A DNA stretch of 64,000 bases from Isoptericola halotolerans (GTDB lineage: Bacteria > Actinomycetota > Actinomycetes > Actinomycetales > Cellulomonadaceae). Below the pieces are notes generated by a model. The model had not been told where the DNA came from. It saw only the letters and a list, made by a program, of their open reading frames with translations, and searched no databases. The translations under genes and the position numbers were made by a program. Shown piece by piece: positions 42,270-51,730 of this stretch. Each line of letters starts with the position of its first letter. The stretch's first letter is position 1. Location of the stretch: positions 1,364,001 through 1,428,000 of the forward strand of contig NZ_JABEZU010000001.1 of the NCBI RefSeq assembly GCF_013149785.1, in the 5' to 3' direction.

Positions 42270-43589
42270 ATGACCCTGACGAACGACCGTCCCCGAGCAA
42301 GAGGCATCGAGCCGCGCACCACCGTCCCGCAGGCGGTGGGCCCCACCTACTTCCCGCTGGCGTTCGTCGCGCGGCTGCCCTTCGCGATGATGGTCGTCGG
42401 TGTGCTCACCCTCGTCGTCGCCGCGACCGACTCCCTGACCCTCGGTGGTGCGACGTCCGGCATGGTGGGCCTGGGAGCCGCGGTGTGCGGGCCGCTGATC
42501 GGCGCGTGGGCCGACCGGTCCGGTCAGCGCCGCGCGCTGCTGGCCACCGCCGTGGTGCACAGCATCCTGCTCCTCGTCCTGACGCTGGCGGTGTTCCTCG
42601 CCGTGCCCGCCGCCGTGGTGCTCGCCGTCGGGTTCAGCATCGGTGCCAGTGCCCCGCAGGTCCCGCCGATGTCGCGCAGCAGGCTCACCGGCGTCATCCG
42701 TACCCGCCTCCCGGCCGCGCGGCGACCCGTGGCGCTGAGCCGGACCATGTCGTACGAGGCCACGGTCGACGAGGTCGTCTTCGTCTTCGGCCCCTTCGTG
42801 GTGGGGGCGCTCGCCACCCTGTTCGGACCCGCGGCGCCGATCCTCGCCGCGTCCGCGCTGACGGCGCTCGCCGTCGGCGCGTTCGCCCTCCACTCCTCGG
42901 GACGGGTGGCGCCGCCCCCCGGGCCGTCGGCAAGGACGGCGGGCACGACGGCGGCGGGCGCCGCCGGTCCGCCGCCCGTGCAGGCTCCGGTCCGCGAGCT
43001 GTTCAGCGGGCGTGTGCTGGTCCTGGTGGCCGGCTTCCTCGGGATCGGGCTGTTCTTCGGCTCGGTGCTCACCGCGCTGTCCGCGTACACCGGGGACGCC
43101 GGGCACTCGGAGCGGGCCGGTCTGCTCTACGGGTTCATGGGCATCGGGTCGGCGTTGACGGCGCTCGCGGTGGTGGTGTTCCCTGCGCGGTTCAGCCTGC
43201 GGGCGAGGTGGCTGGTCTTCGCCGTCGTGCAGCTCGCCGGGGCCGTCGTCGTGGCGACGGCGTCGTCCACGGGGATGCTGCTCGCCGGGTTGCTGATCGC
43301 CGGGCTCGGCATCGGCCCGAGCCTGGTGACGATCTACTCCCTGGGTTCCGAGCGCAGCCCGGTCGGGCGCACCGCGACCGTCATGACGATGCTCGGCTCG
43401 GCGATCATCCTCGGGCAGTCGGCGGCGTCGGCCGCGACCGGGTTGCTCGCGGACACGTTCGGCACGTCGGCGGCGATGGCGGTGCCGGTCGTGGCGGCCG
43501 GGGTCGTCGCCGGTGCCGCGGCGGCGAACTGGCGCCTCGGGCGAGCGCCCGCCGCCGTGGAGGCTCAGGCTTCAGCCACCGATGCGTGA
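42270..43589 (+). CDS. MFS-family transporter
   Basis: A 439-residue permease with about twelve helices and a central hydrophilic loop (RVAPPPGPSARTAGTTAAGAAGPPP). The first cytosolic loop carries the MFS signature DRSGQRRALL. Sequence type suggests a drug or metabolite exporter; cargo unknown. ATG 42270 follows GGAGGAGA by about 9 nt. Convergent with the araC gene across a 23-nt gap. Confidence 0.85.
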   Translation: MTLTNDRPRARGIEPRTTVPQAVGPTYFPLAFVARLPFAMMVVGVLTLVVAATDSLTLGGATSGMVGLGAAVCGPLIGAWADRSGQRRALLATAVVHSILLLVLTLAVFLAVPAAVVLAVGFSIGASAPQVPPMSRSRLTGVIRTRLPAARRPVALSRTMSYEATVDEVVFVFGPFVVGALATLFGPAAPILAASALTALAVGAFALHSSGRVAPPPGPSARTAGTTAAGAAGPPPVQAPVRELFSGRVLVLVAGFLGIGLFFGSVLTALSAYTGDAGHSERAGLLYGFMGIGSALTALAVVVFPARFSLRARWLVFAVVQLAGAVVVATASSTGMLLAGLLIAGLGIGPSLVTIYSLGSERSPVGRTATVMTMLGSAIILGQSAASAATGLLADTFGTSAAMAVPVVAAGVVAGAAAANWRLGRAPAAVEAQASATDA

Positions 43590-43612
43590 GCCTGCACGTC
43601 ATCGAGTCGTGC

Positions 43613-44551
43613 TCACGCCGCCCGACGGCGGTGCTCGGCAGGGCTGACCCCGCGCACCCGCTTGAACGCGGCGCTCAGCGCGAACGGGGAGGCGTACCCG
43701 ACGGCTCGCGCCACGGAGGACAGCGTCGCGGCCTCGTCGGCGAGCAGCATGTCGGCGGCGAGGTCGAGGCGCCACCCGGTGAGGTAGGCCATCGGCGGCT
43801 CGCCGACCAGCCCGGTGAACCGACGGGCGAACGCGGCGCGCGACAGGCCCACCTCGCGAGCCAGGCCGTCCACGGTCCAGGGCCGGGCGGGGTCGTGGTG
43901 GATGAGCCGCAGCGCGGTGCCGACGGCGGGGTCGGCGTCGGCGCGGTACCACCCCGGCCCCTGCGGGTGGTCGAGCCACGCACGCAGGCAGGTGATGAGG
44001 AGCAGGTCGAGCAGCCGGTCGAGCACCGACTCCTGGCCGGGCAGGTCCTGGACCACCTCGCGGGCGAGCAGGTCGACCAGGGTGGGGTCGACGTCACCGC
44101 GGCGCAGCACCACCCGGTGCGGCAGCACCCGCAGGAGGCGCCGGCCGACGGCGCCGTCGAGCGGGTACGTGCCGGTGATGATCACCGTCTCGCCGTCGAG
44201 GTCGTTGCCCCAGGACCGCACGCCGAACACCGTCATCGGTGACGGCCCGCCGTCGATCGCGCGGCACTGGTCGCTCGGGCCGACGACGACGGTCGGCGCG
44301 GTCTGCGGAGAGTCGGCCACGACGTAGTGCTCGGGTCCGCGCAGCAGGACGACGTCGCCCGCCTCGACCGTGGTACCGCCGTCGTCACCGGTGCCGTCCG
44401 GACCCACCCAGGCCGCACCGCGCAGCACGGGCACGATCGTCAACGGGGCCTCGTCCTCGATCCGCATGCCCCACGGTGCCCGCAGGTGGGAGCGCAGCAG
44501 GAACGCGTCCCGGGCGCGGGGACCGTCGAGCAGGCCGGAGACGACGTCCAT
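43613..44551 (-). CDS. AraC-family regulator with N-terminal cupin
   Basis: A 312-residue regulator. Residues about 10-190 form a cupin_6 sensor (LRSHLRAPWGMRIEDEAPLTIVPVLRGAAWV). Residues about 215-308 hold two helix-turn-helix motifs (WTVDGLAREVGLSRAAFARRFTGLVGEPPMAYLTGWRL and SSVARAVGYASPFALSAAFKRVRGVSPAEHRR). TAGGGT (44558-44563) lies 6 nt before the ATG: leaderless. It is divergent from the NmrA-like and DUF1772 genes, which it probably controls. Confidence 0.9.
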   Translation of the reverse strand: MDVVSGLLDGPRARDAFLLRSHLRAPWGMRIEDEAPLTIVPVLRGAAWVGPDGTGDDGGTTVEAGDVVLLRGPEHYVVADSPQTAPTVVVGPSDQCRAIDGGPSPMTVFGVRSWGNDLDGETVIITGTYPLDGAVGRRLLRVLPHRVVLRRGDVDPTLVDLLAREVVQDLPGQESVLDRLLDLLLITCLRAWLDHPQGPGWYRADADPAVGTALRLIHHDPARPWTVDGLAREVGLSRAAFARRFTGLVGEPPMAYLTGWRLDLAADMLLADEAATLSSVARAVGYASPFALSAAFKRVRGVSPAEHRRRAA

Positions 44552-44583
44552 GCGGCCACCCTAGACCGCTCACGACGGCACGG

Positions 44584-44631
44584 CGAGACGATCGCATATG
44601 CAGCGGAGCGCCTCGGCGATGGATCGTCTCG
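44584..44631. promoter_or_regulatory. Inverted repeat between araC and the NmrA-like gene
   Basis: Perfect 10-bp arms cgagacgatc (44584-44593) and gatcgtctcg (44622-44631) with a 28-nt spacer in the divergent promoter region, a candidate pair of regulator half-sites. Confidence 0.5.
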
Positions 44632-44684
44632 GGCGACGCCGCTTGACTCGGAGGTGACAGCTCACCACGCCCCTGGAGGTCACC

Positions 44685-45569
44685 ATGTCCCAGCAGCACA
44701 CGCTCGACACCTCGTTCCTCGCACGGACCGGCGACGTCGCCGCTCGCGGCACCGTCGTCGTCCTCGGCGCGACCGGCAAGACCGGCCGGCGCGTCGCCGA
44801 CCGGCTCGACGCGCTCGGGGTGCCCGTGCGCCGCGCCTCGCGAGGATCCACCCCGCGCTTCGACTGGGCGGACGAGTCCACCTGGCCGGCGGTGCTCGAC
44901 GGCGCCGCGGCCGTCTACGTCGCCTACGTTCCCGACCTCGCGGTCGCCGGTGCGCCGGAGACGGTCACCCGGCTCGCCGAGCACGCGCGTGACGCCGGCG
45001 TGCAGCGGCTCGTGCTGCTGTCCGGGCGGGGCGAGACCGAGGCCCAGCGCGCCGAGGACCTCGTCGCCGAGGTCTTCCCGGCCCGCACGGTCGTGCGCTG
45101 TGCGTTCTTCGCGCAGAACTTCGACGAGAGCTTCCTGCTGGAACCGCTGCTCGCCGGCGAGCTCGCCCTGCCCGTGGACGAGGTGCGCGAACCGTTCGTG
45201 GACCTGGAGGACGTCGCCGAGGTGGCGGTCGCCGCCCTGACCGACGACGCGCACGCCGGCCGGGTCTACGAGCTGACCGGCCCGCGCCCGCTCACGTTCG
45301 CCGAGGCGGTGTCCGAGATCGGCGCGGCCGCCGGCCGGGACCTGCGGTACGTGCCGATCTCCATGGACGACTTCACCACGGGTCTCGCGGCCCTGGGTGT
45401 TCCGGCCGACGAGGTCGACCTGCTGCGCTACCTGTTCACCGAGGTGCTCGACGGCCGCGGCGCGTGGGTCGCCGACGGCGTCCAGCGGGCGCTGGGCCGC
45501 CCCGCGCGCGACTTCCGCGAGTACGCCGCGCGGGAGGCGTCCGACTGGGTGCCGGGAGCGGGCGCGTGA
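44685..45569 (+). CDS. NmrA-like NAD(P)-binding reductase
   Basis: A 294-residue Rossmann protein with VVVLGATGKTGRRVADRL near residue 25 and an atypical SDR body (no Tyr-x3-Lys seen), as in NmrA/QOR2-type proteins that sense or reduce quinones with NADPH. GGAGG lies 6 nt before the ATG. Its stop overlaps the GTG start of the DUF1772 gene, giving tight coupling. Confidence 0.87.
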   Translation: MSQQHTLDTSFLARTGDVAARGTVVVLGATGKTGRRVADRLDALGVPVRRASRGSTPRFDWADESTWPAVLDGAAAVYVAYVPDLAVAGAPETVTRLAEHARDAGVQRLVLLSGRGETEAQRAEDLVAEVFPARTVVRCAFFAQNFDESFLLEPLLAGELALPVDEVREPFVDLEDVAEVAVAALTDDAHAGRVYELTGPRPLTFAEAVSEIGAAAGRDLRYVPISMDDFTTGLAALGVPADEVDLLRYLFTEVLDGRGAWVADGVQRALGRPARDFREYAAREASDWVPGAGA

Positions 45570-46021
45570 CCGTGTACGGGGTGCTCGTCGGCGCGGCCGC
45601 CGTCGCCACGGGCATGGCCGGGGGAGTGCTCTACGCGTTCTCGGCCTTCGTCATGGCGGGCTTGCGGCGGCTGCCGCCCGACGACGGCGCCGCGGCCATG
45701 CGGGCGATCAACCGCGACGCCGTCCGGCCCCCGCTGATGGTGCTGCTGCTCGCGGCGGTCGCGCTGCCCGTGGCGGGCGCCGTCGCCGGCCTGGTGAGCT
45801 CCGAGCCGGGTGCTCCCTGGGCGGTCGCCGGGGCGGTGACGACGGTGGTCGGCGTCGTCGGCGTGACCGGTCTGGGCAACGTCCCGCTCAACGACCGGCT
45901 GGATGCCGCCGCGGAGCCGGGCGCCGAGTGGCAGCGCTTCGTGCGGCCGTGGCTCCGGTGGAACCACGTGCGCACGGTGGCCGGCGCCCTGGCCGCAGGG
46001 ATGTGCGTCCTGGCCCTGTGA
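45566..46021 (+). CDS. DUF1772 (anthrone-oxygenase-like) membrane protein
   Basis: A 151-residue protein with about four membrane helices and the conserved segments ggvlYAFSAFVMAGLRRL, AINRDAVRPPLM, GLGNVPLNDRL and WNHVRTVAGALAA. Relatives include fungal anthrone oxygenases, which oxidise polycyclic phenols. It is translationally coupled (GTGA overlap) to the NmrA-like reductase, suggesting a shared role in handling quinones or phenolics. Confidence 0.82.
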   Translation: MTVYGVLVGAAAVATGMAGGVLYAFSAFVMAGLRRLPPDDGAAAMRAINRDAVRPPLMVLLLAAVALPVAGAVAGLVSSEPGAPWAVAGAVTTVVGVVGVTGLGNVPLNDRLDAAAEPGAEWQRFVRPWLRWNHVRTVAGALAAGMCVLAL

Positions 46022-46036
46022 CGACGCGGTGGCCGG

Positions 46037-46885
46037 TCAGCCGAGCTCGGCGGACAGCACGATCTCCTCGCCGACGTCGAGACGGACGTCCGTGAGCCGC
46101 ACGCCGGGCGGCAGGGCCTCGGCGAGGTCGATCCGCTGCCCGGCCACCGCCTCCACCCGCCCCTTGGAGGCCGCGAGGAGCGCCCCGACGATCGGGTTGC
46201 CGCTGGAGAGCTGGACGTCACCGACGGTGACCACCATGGCGCTGTCCACCGCTGCGGACGCGGTCGCGGTGATCTTGGCCGAGAGGAACATGCCCTTCTT
46301 GATCGACGCCTCGACCGCGATCGCGGCGTCCCGGGGGCCGGTCTGGTCGATCTGCAGGTCGAAGCCCGTCAGCTGGATGCCGTTGCCGGACAGCGCCACG
46401 GCGAGCAGGCCCTGCACCGTGCCGGCCAGGCCGGCCCGGGAGACCGCCACCCGGGCGCTGCCGGTCACCGGCGAGTCCTCCGACGGCTCGACGAGCTCGG
46501 CCCCGACGGACCCGTCTGCCGCCGACACCCAGGCGAATCGCGCGCCCTGCAGCTCGGCGGACAGGTCCACCGGCAGGTCGACGACGGACAGGGGGTGGGC
46601 GCCCAGCCGGAGCGTGCGCAGCACGGCGTCGTCACGCGAGACCACGTCCGGGGTCCACGCCGGGTCCACCGGCGCCTCGCCCTGGCTCGGTACGACGGCC
46701 ACCCCGGTGAGGTCGATGTCGAGGGTGTGCACGTCGGCGCCGTCGAGGTTCGCCTCGATCCGGGCGTCGTCGAGCCCGTGCACCTGGCCGCGCACCGCCT
46801 CGCGCACGGTGGCGCGCAGTCGCGCGGCCAGGTCGTCACCCGTCGTGGGGCGCGGGGCTGTACCGAGGGGAAGCAGGGAGTCCAT
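46037..46885 (-). CDS. DUF2993 protein (LmeA-like)
   Basis: A 282-residue protein with the DUF2993 beta-rich pattern (LRTLRLGAHPLSVVDLPVDLSAELQGARFAWV; GLAGTVQGLLAVALSGNGIQLTGFDLQIDQ). Mycobacterial LmeA, a member, binds phosphoinositides and supports lipomannan elongation, but LmeA has a lipoprotein signal and I see none here. TAGGCT (46894-46899) lies 8 nt before the ATG: leaderless. Role uncertain. Confidence 0.8.
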   Translation of the reverse strand: MDSLLPLGTAPRPTTGDDLAARLRATVREAVRGQVHGLDDARIEANLDGADVHTLDIDLTGVAVVPSQGEAPVDPAWTPDVVSRDDAVLRTLRLGAHPLSVVDLPVDLSAELQGARFAWVSAADGSVGAELVEPSEDSPVTGSARVAVSRAGLAGTVQGLLAVALSGNGIQLTGFDLQIDQTGPRDAAIAVEASIKKGMFLSAKITATASAAVDSAMVVTVGDVQLSSGNPIVGALLAASKGRVEAVAGQRIDLAEALPPGVRLTDVRLDVGEEIVLSAELG

Positions 46886-46937
46886 GGTGCCCGAGCCTAA
46901 CGGGCGCCGAGGCCGGTCCGCGGCACGCCCCGAGGGC

Positions 46938-47999
46938 TCAGGGAGCCAGCGGGCTGTGCCCGGCTGTCACCTGCTCGCCGTCCGGCACGGGACCGGGCGG
47001 GGTGCCGCCGCCCCACGGGTCGTCGCTCAGCTCCTCGCGCCCGTGCGGATCGAGCCAGCCGCGCAGGTCGGGGCCGGCGGGCACGATCCGGGTGGGGTTG
47101 ATGTCGGTGTGCACCACGTAGTAGTGATCCTTGATCTGCGCGAAGTCCACAGTGTCGCCGAAGCCGGGCAGCTGGAACAGGTCGCGGGCGTAGGCCCACA
47201 GGACCGGCATCTCGGTGAGCTTGTTGCGGTTGCACTTGAAGTGCCCGTGGTAGACGGCGTCGAACCGCACCAGCGTCGTGAACAGCCGGATGTCGGCCTC
47301 GGTGATCGCGCGGCCCATCAGGAACCGGCGGGTCGCGAGCCGCTCCTCCAACCAGTCGAGGGCGGTGAACAGCCGCACGTACGCCTCGTCGTAGGCCTCC
47401 TGGGAACCGGCGAACCCGCACCGGTACACCCCGTTGTTGACCTCGGTGTAGACCCGGCGCATCACGGAGTCCATCTCGGCGCGGTCCTCGGGCACGGCCG
47501 GGAGCAACCGTGGGGCGCCCTGGCGGTGGTGCTCGGCCCACTCGGTCGACAGGTCGAGCGTGATCTGCGCGTAGTCGTTCGTCACGACCGCCCCGTCCCG
47601 CGTGTCGACCATCGCGGGGACGGTGATGCCGCGCGGGTACTCCGGGTCACGGGCGAAGAACGCCTGCTGCAGCCGCTCGATCCCCAGCACGGGGTCCTTG
47701 CCGTCCGGGTCGAGGTCGAACGTCCAGCTCCGCTCGTCGTGCGTGGGCCCTGGCATGCCGATGCTGATCACGTCCTCCAGGCCGAGGAGCCGGCGCACGA
47801 TGATCGAGCGGTTCGCCCAGGGGCACGCCCGTGCGGCGACCAGCCGGTACCGGCCGGGCTCGACGGGGTAGCCGTCCTCACCGTCGCGGGTGATGCGGGT
47901 GGAGATGTAGTTCGCGTCGCGGACGAACTCCTTGCCCTCGACGGTGTACTTGCCACCCTGGGAGTGCTCCGGGAGTTCCGTGGTCGTGCCGTCGTTCAC
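46938..47999 (-). CDS. Glutathionyl-hydroquinone reductase (xi-class GST-like)
   Basis: A 353-residue protein with the catalytic RACPWANR motif (Cys about 62), YRCGFAGSQEAYDEA and the family MPVLWAYARDLFQLPGFGDTVDFAQIKDHYY. In bacteria without glutathione these enzymes act with mycothiol or similar thiols to reduce conjugated hydroquinones. The GTG start overlaps the stop of the HhH-GPD gene (GTGA) and has AAGGAG upstream, so the two are translationally coupled. Confidence 0.9.
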   Translation of the reverse strand: MNDGTTTELPEHSQGGKYTVEGKEFVRDANYISTRITRDGEDGYPVEPGRYRLVAARACPWANRSIIVRRLLGLEDVISIGMPGPTHDERSWTFDLDPDGKDPVLGIERLQQAFFARDPEYPRGITVPAMVDTRDGAVVTNDYAQITLDLSTEWAEHHRQGAPRLLPAVPEDRAEMDSVMRRVYTEVNNGVYRCGFAGSQEAYDEAYVRLFTALDWLEERLATRRFLMGRAITEADIRLFTTLVRFDAVYHGHFKCNRNKLTEMPVLWAYARDLFQLPGFGDTVDFAQIKDHYYVVHTDINPTRIVPAGPDLRGWLDPHGREELSDDPWGGGTPPGPVPDGEQVTAGHSPLAP

Positions 48000-48589
48000 T
48001 TCGTCTCCTTCGCGGCGGCCTTGGCCGCCTTCTTGAACGCGCGGACCTCCTGCAGCGTCTCGGCGCTGGTGACGTCCGCGATGGATCGGCGGGAGCCCTC
48101 TTCCCCGAACTCGCCGGCAGCCTCCCGCCAGCCGGTCGGCTCCACGCCTCGCTGCTTGCCGAGCAGCGCGAGGAAGATCTTCGCCTTGCGCTCGCCGTAG
48201 CCGGGCAGCGCGTTGAGGCGGCGCAGCACCTCGGCGCCGGTGGGCGGCTCGCCGGACGCTCCCGGGTCGGTCCAGATGCGCGAGGCGTCGCCGTCGTAGT
48301 CGTCGACGACGGCGCGGGCGACCGCCTGCACCCGCCCGGCCATGGACCGGCCGTAGCGATGGATCGCCGGGGGAGTCGTCGCCATCGTCACGAACGCGTC
48401 CGGGTCGGCGTCGGCGATCGCGGCCGGGTCCATCGTGCCGAACCGGTCGAGGATCTTGCGAGGCCCGGCGAACGCGTGCTCCATCGGGTACTGCTGGTCG
48501 AGCAGCATGCCGACCAGCAGCGCGAACGGGTCCTCGCTCAGCAGTCGGTCCGTGTCGGCGTCGCCGGTGATCCAGAGGTCGGTAGCCAT
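47996..48589 (-). CDS. HhH-GPD-type base-excision repair protein
   Basis: A 197-residue compact member of the helix-hairpin-helix glycosylase superfamily, with QQYPMEHAFAGPRKILDRFG and the hairpin LNALPGYGERKAKIFLALLGK. There are no Fe-S cysteines, so it is not endonuclease III or MutY; it may remove alkylated or oxidised bases. A basic Ala/Lys tail (AFKKAAKAAAKETK) ends the protein. It is coupled to the glutathionyl-hydroquinone reductase, suggesting a shared oxidative-stress context. Confidence 0.85.
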   Translation of the reverse strand: MATDLWITGDADTDRLLSEDPFALLVGMLLDQQYPMEHAFAGPRKILDRFGTMDPAAIADADPDAFVTMATTPPAIHRYGRSMAGRVQAVARAVVDDYDGDASRIWTDPGASGEPPTGAEVLRRLNALPGYGERKAKIFLALLGKQRGVEPTGWREAAGEFGEEGSRRSIADVTSAETLQEVRAFKKAAKAAAKETK

Positions 48590-48637
48590 GCACCCATCCT
48601 GCCGGACATCGCCGGTGCCCGCGGCTAGCCTCGGCAC

Positions 48638-49024
48638 ATGGCTCGACCCCCTCATGTCCTGGCCGGCAGCCTCGCCGCGACGCTCACCGCCACCGGCATC
48701 CTGCACCTCTGGCGTCCCCGCCCGTTCGAGGCGCTGATCCCTCCGGCTCTCGGCTCACCGCGTGCCTGGGTGTACGGCAGCGGTGTCGCCGAGCTGGCGT
48801 GCGCGGCGGCGGTCGCGGTGCCGGCCACCCGCCGGGTCGGTGGCCTGGCCACCGCCGCACTGTTCGTCGGGGTGTTCCCCGGCAACGTGAAGATGGCTCT
48901 CGACTCGCGGCCCGGGGTGCGCTCGTGGGCGCGTCGGCCCCTGGTCGCCTGGGGCCGGCTGCCGCTGCAGGTCCCGCTGGTGGCCTGGGCCTGGCGGGTG
49001 GCCCGCGACGCGTCGGTGCGCTGA
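48638..49024 (+). CDS. DoxX-like small membrane protein
   Basis: A 128-residue protein with four membrane segments and the family opening TGILHLWRPRPFEALIPPALGSPRAWVYGSG, plus FVGVFPGNVKMALD. DoxX-like proteins are linked to quinone or thiol redox control in membranes; exact role unknown. TAGCCT (48626-48631) lies 6 nt before the ATG, so the mRNA is leaderless. Confidence 0.82.
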   Translation: MARPPHVLAGSLAATLTATGILHLWRPRPFEALIPPALGSPRAWVYGSGVAELACAAAVAVPATRRVGGLATAALFVGVFPGNVKMALDSRPGVRSWARRPLVAWGRLPLQVPLVAWAWRVARDASVR

Positions 49025-49093
49025 CCAGCCGTCGTCCACAGCCTGTGGACGACGACGGCACGAAGTCCCCGCGCCGCCGTAGCGTCACGCGGC

Positions 49094-49711
49094 ATGAGAG
49101 CACACCACGTCTCGCCCGCCGGCGCGCGCATCGCCCGTACCGCGACCGCCGTCGCCCTGGCCGCGACCATCGGGCTGCTGACGAGTGCCTGCCTGCACGA
49201 CGGGTCCGCACAGTCGGGCCACGGCGCCCCGGTCGCGGACGAGCCGTCCGACCCGGCTCAGGAACCGTCGGTGCCCCTGGAGGCGGCACCGACCACGGAG
49301 GCGGCCGTGGCCGCCCTGGAGCACCACCTCGCGCTGGAGCAGGAGGTGTACCGCACGGGCGACGCGACCGAGCTCGACCAGATGGCTGCCGAGACCTGCG
49401 AGACCTGCCGGGTGCGCTGCCAGCTGGCCCTCGACGCGCACGCCGCGGGGTTCGAGGTCGTGGCAGGGCGCGCTCGGGTCGAGCTGGTTCGCCGGGTGCC
49501 CGCAGAGGAGGTCGTCCCCGCCGAGCAGCTCGACCCCGAGCTCGACAGGGACATCTACCTGCTGCACACGCGCGTGCACAACACCGAGACGACCCTGCGG
49601 ACGCCCCACGGCACCGACAGTCACCCCGCCGCCGAGCACGGGCTGGTCGCGACGCTCGTCGCCGGTGCGGAGGGGAGCTGGCACGTCGGGGACCTCACCG
49701 AGACGCTGTGA
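49094..49711 (+). CDS. Putative lipoprotein (DUF6318-like)
   Basis: A 205-residue exported protein with a lipobox (LLTSAC, Cys about 33) after a hydrophobic signal segment, then a Pro/Ser-rich linker and a domain with the paired-cysteine motif AAETCETCRVRC. The family assignment to DUF6318 is from memory and tentative. It is probably anchored outside the membrane; function unknown. TAGCGT (49080-49085) lies 8 nt before the ATG. Convergent with the ABC cassette across 4 nt. Confidence 0.7.
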   Translation: MRAHHVSPAGARIARTATAVALAATIGLLTSACLHDGSAQSGHGAPVADEPSDPAQEPSVPLEAAPTTEAAVAALEHHLALEQEVYRTGDATELDQMAAETCETCRVRCQLALDAHAAGFEVVAGRARVELVRRVPAEEVVPAEQLDPELDRDIYLLHTRVHNTETTLRTPHGTDSHPAAEHGLVATLVAGAEGSWHVGDLTETL

Positions 49712-49715
49712 GGCC

Positions 49716-50629
<914 letters not shown>

Positions 50630-50633
<4 letters not shown>

Positions 50634-51730
50634 GAGCGTGCCCGTCCCTTCCAGAGCAGCAGCGCGAACACCGGGGCGCCGATCGCCGCCGTGACGATCC
50701 CGACGGGCAGCTCGCGCGGGGCGAAGACGGTGCGGGCCAGGGTGTCCGCCCACATCAGGAACGTCGCCCCGCACAGCATCGACAGCGGCAGCAGGGCACG
50801 GTGGCGGGCGCCGACCAGGAGTCGCACCGCGTGGGGGAGGATCAGCCCGACGAACCCGATCGCCCCGGACTGCGAGACGAGCGCGCCGGTCAGCAGCGCG
50901 ACCACGAGCAGCAGCCCCCAGCGCACCCGCGCCACGGGCACCCCGAGCGCCGCGGCGGAGGTGTCGCCGAACGTGAAGGCGTCCAGCACCGATCCCGTCG
51001 AGGCCAGCAGCGTGCCGAGCACGAGCACCGCACCGGCCGTGACGGCCACCGACGTCCAGGTCGCCCCTGCCACGGACCCGAGCAGCCACGACAGGATCTC
51101 GCGGTACTGGTCGCCCTTCGCCGACCAGAAGATGACGAAGCTTGTCGCCGCGGCCGCGAGCTGGGACACGGCCAGCCCGGCGAGCACCGTGCGTGCCGGG
51201 GACAGCCCGCCGGCCCCCCGCCCCGAGGCCGAGGCGAGGGCGAGCGTGGTCACCAGTGCCGCCGTCGACCCCACGAACGCCGCCACCGGGAGCACCGCCG
51301 TCCAGCCCAGCACCAGTACGCATGCGGCACCGAAGGACGCCCCCGAGCTCAGCCCGAGCAGGTAGGGGTCCGCCAGCGGGTTGCGGGTGAGCGACTGCAT
51401 GACGACGCCGCAGACCGCGAGCCCGGCGCCGACCGCCGCAGCGGTGAGCACCCGGGGCATCCGCAGCTGCCACACGATGCCGTCGGCCAGCGTGTCGGGG
51501 GCGCCGATCCCCAGCAGGTCGCCCAGGCCCAACCGGGTGGCCACCACGTGGGCGACGTCCGACGGCGTCAGCCCGGCCGGGCCGATCGCCACCGTGACGA
51601 CCACGCTGGCCAGGAGCGCCGCCGTCGTCCCGCCCAGCCACACGAGCAGCCGCCCGCGCGACAGCGTGCCCGCCGCGCCCGAGGTGCTCGGGCGCGTGGT
51701 GCGGGCGGACGCCGTCGGTGCGTCAGTCAT
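50630..51730 (-). CDS. FecCD-type ABC permease, putative F420-0 importer
   Basis: A 366-residue permease with about ten helices and the FecCD/BtuC signatures RMPRVLTAAAVGAGLAVCGVVMQSLTRNPLADPYLLGLSSGASFGA and GFVGLILPHAVRLLVG. Such permeases move iron chelates, cobalamin or, in this subfamily, a proposed deazaflavin. It starts 8 nt inside the end of the binding-protein gene and overlaps the ATPase, so all three genes form one operon. Confidence 0.88.
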
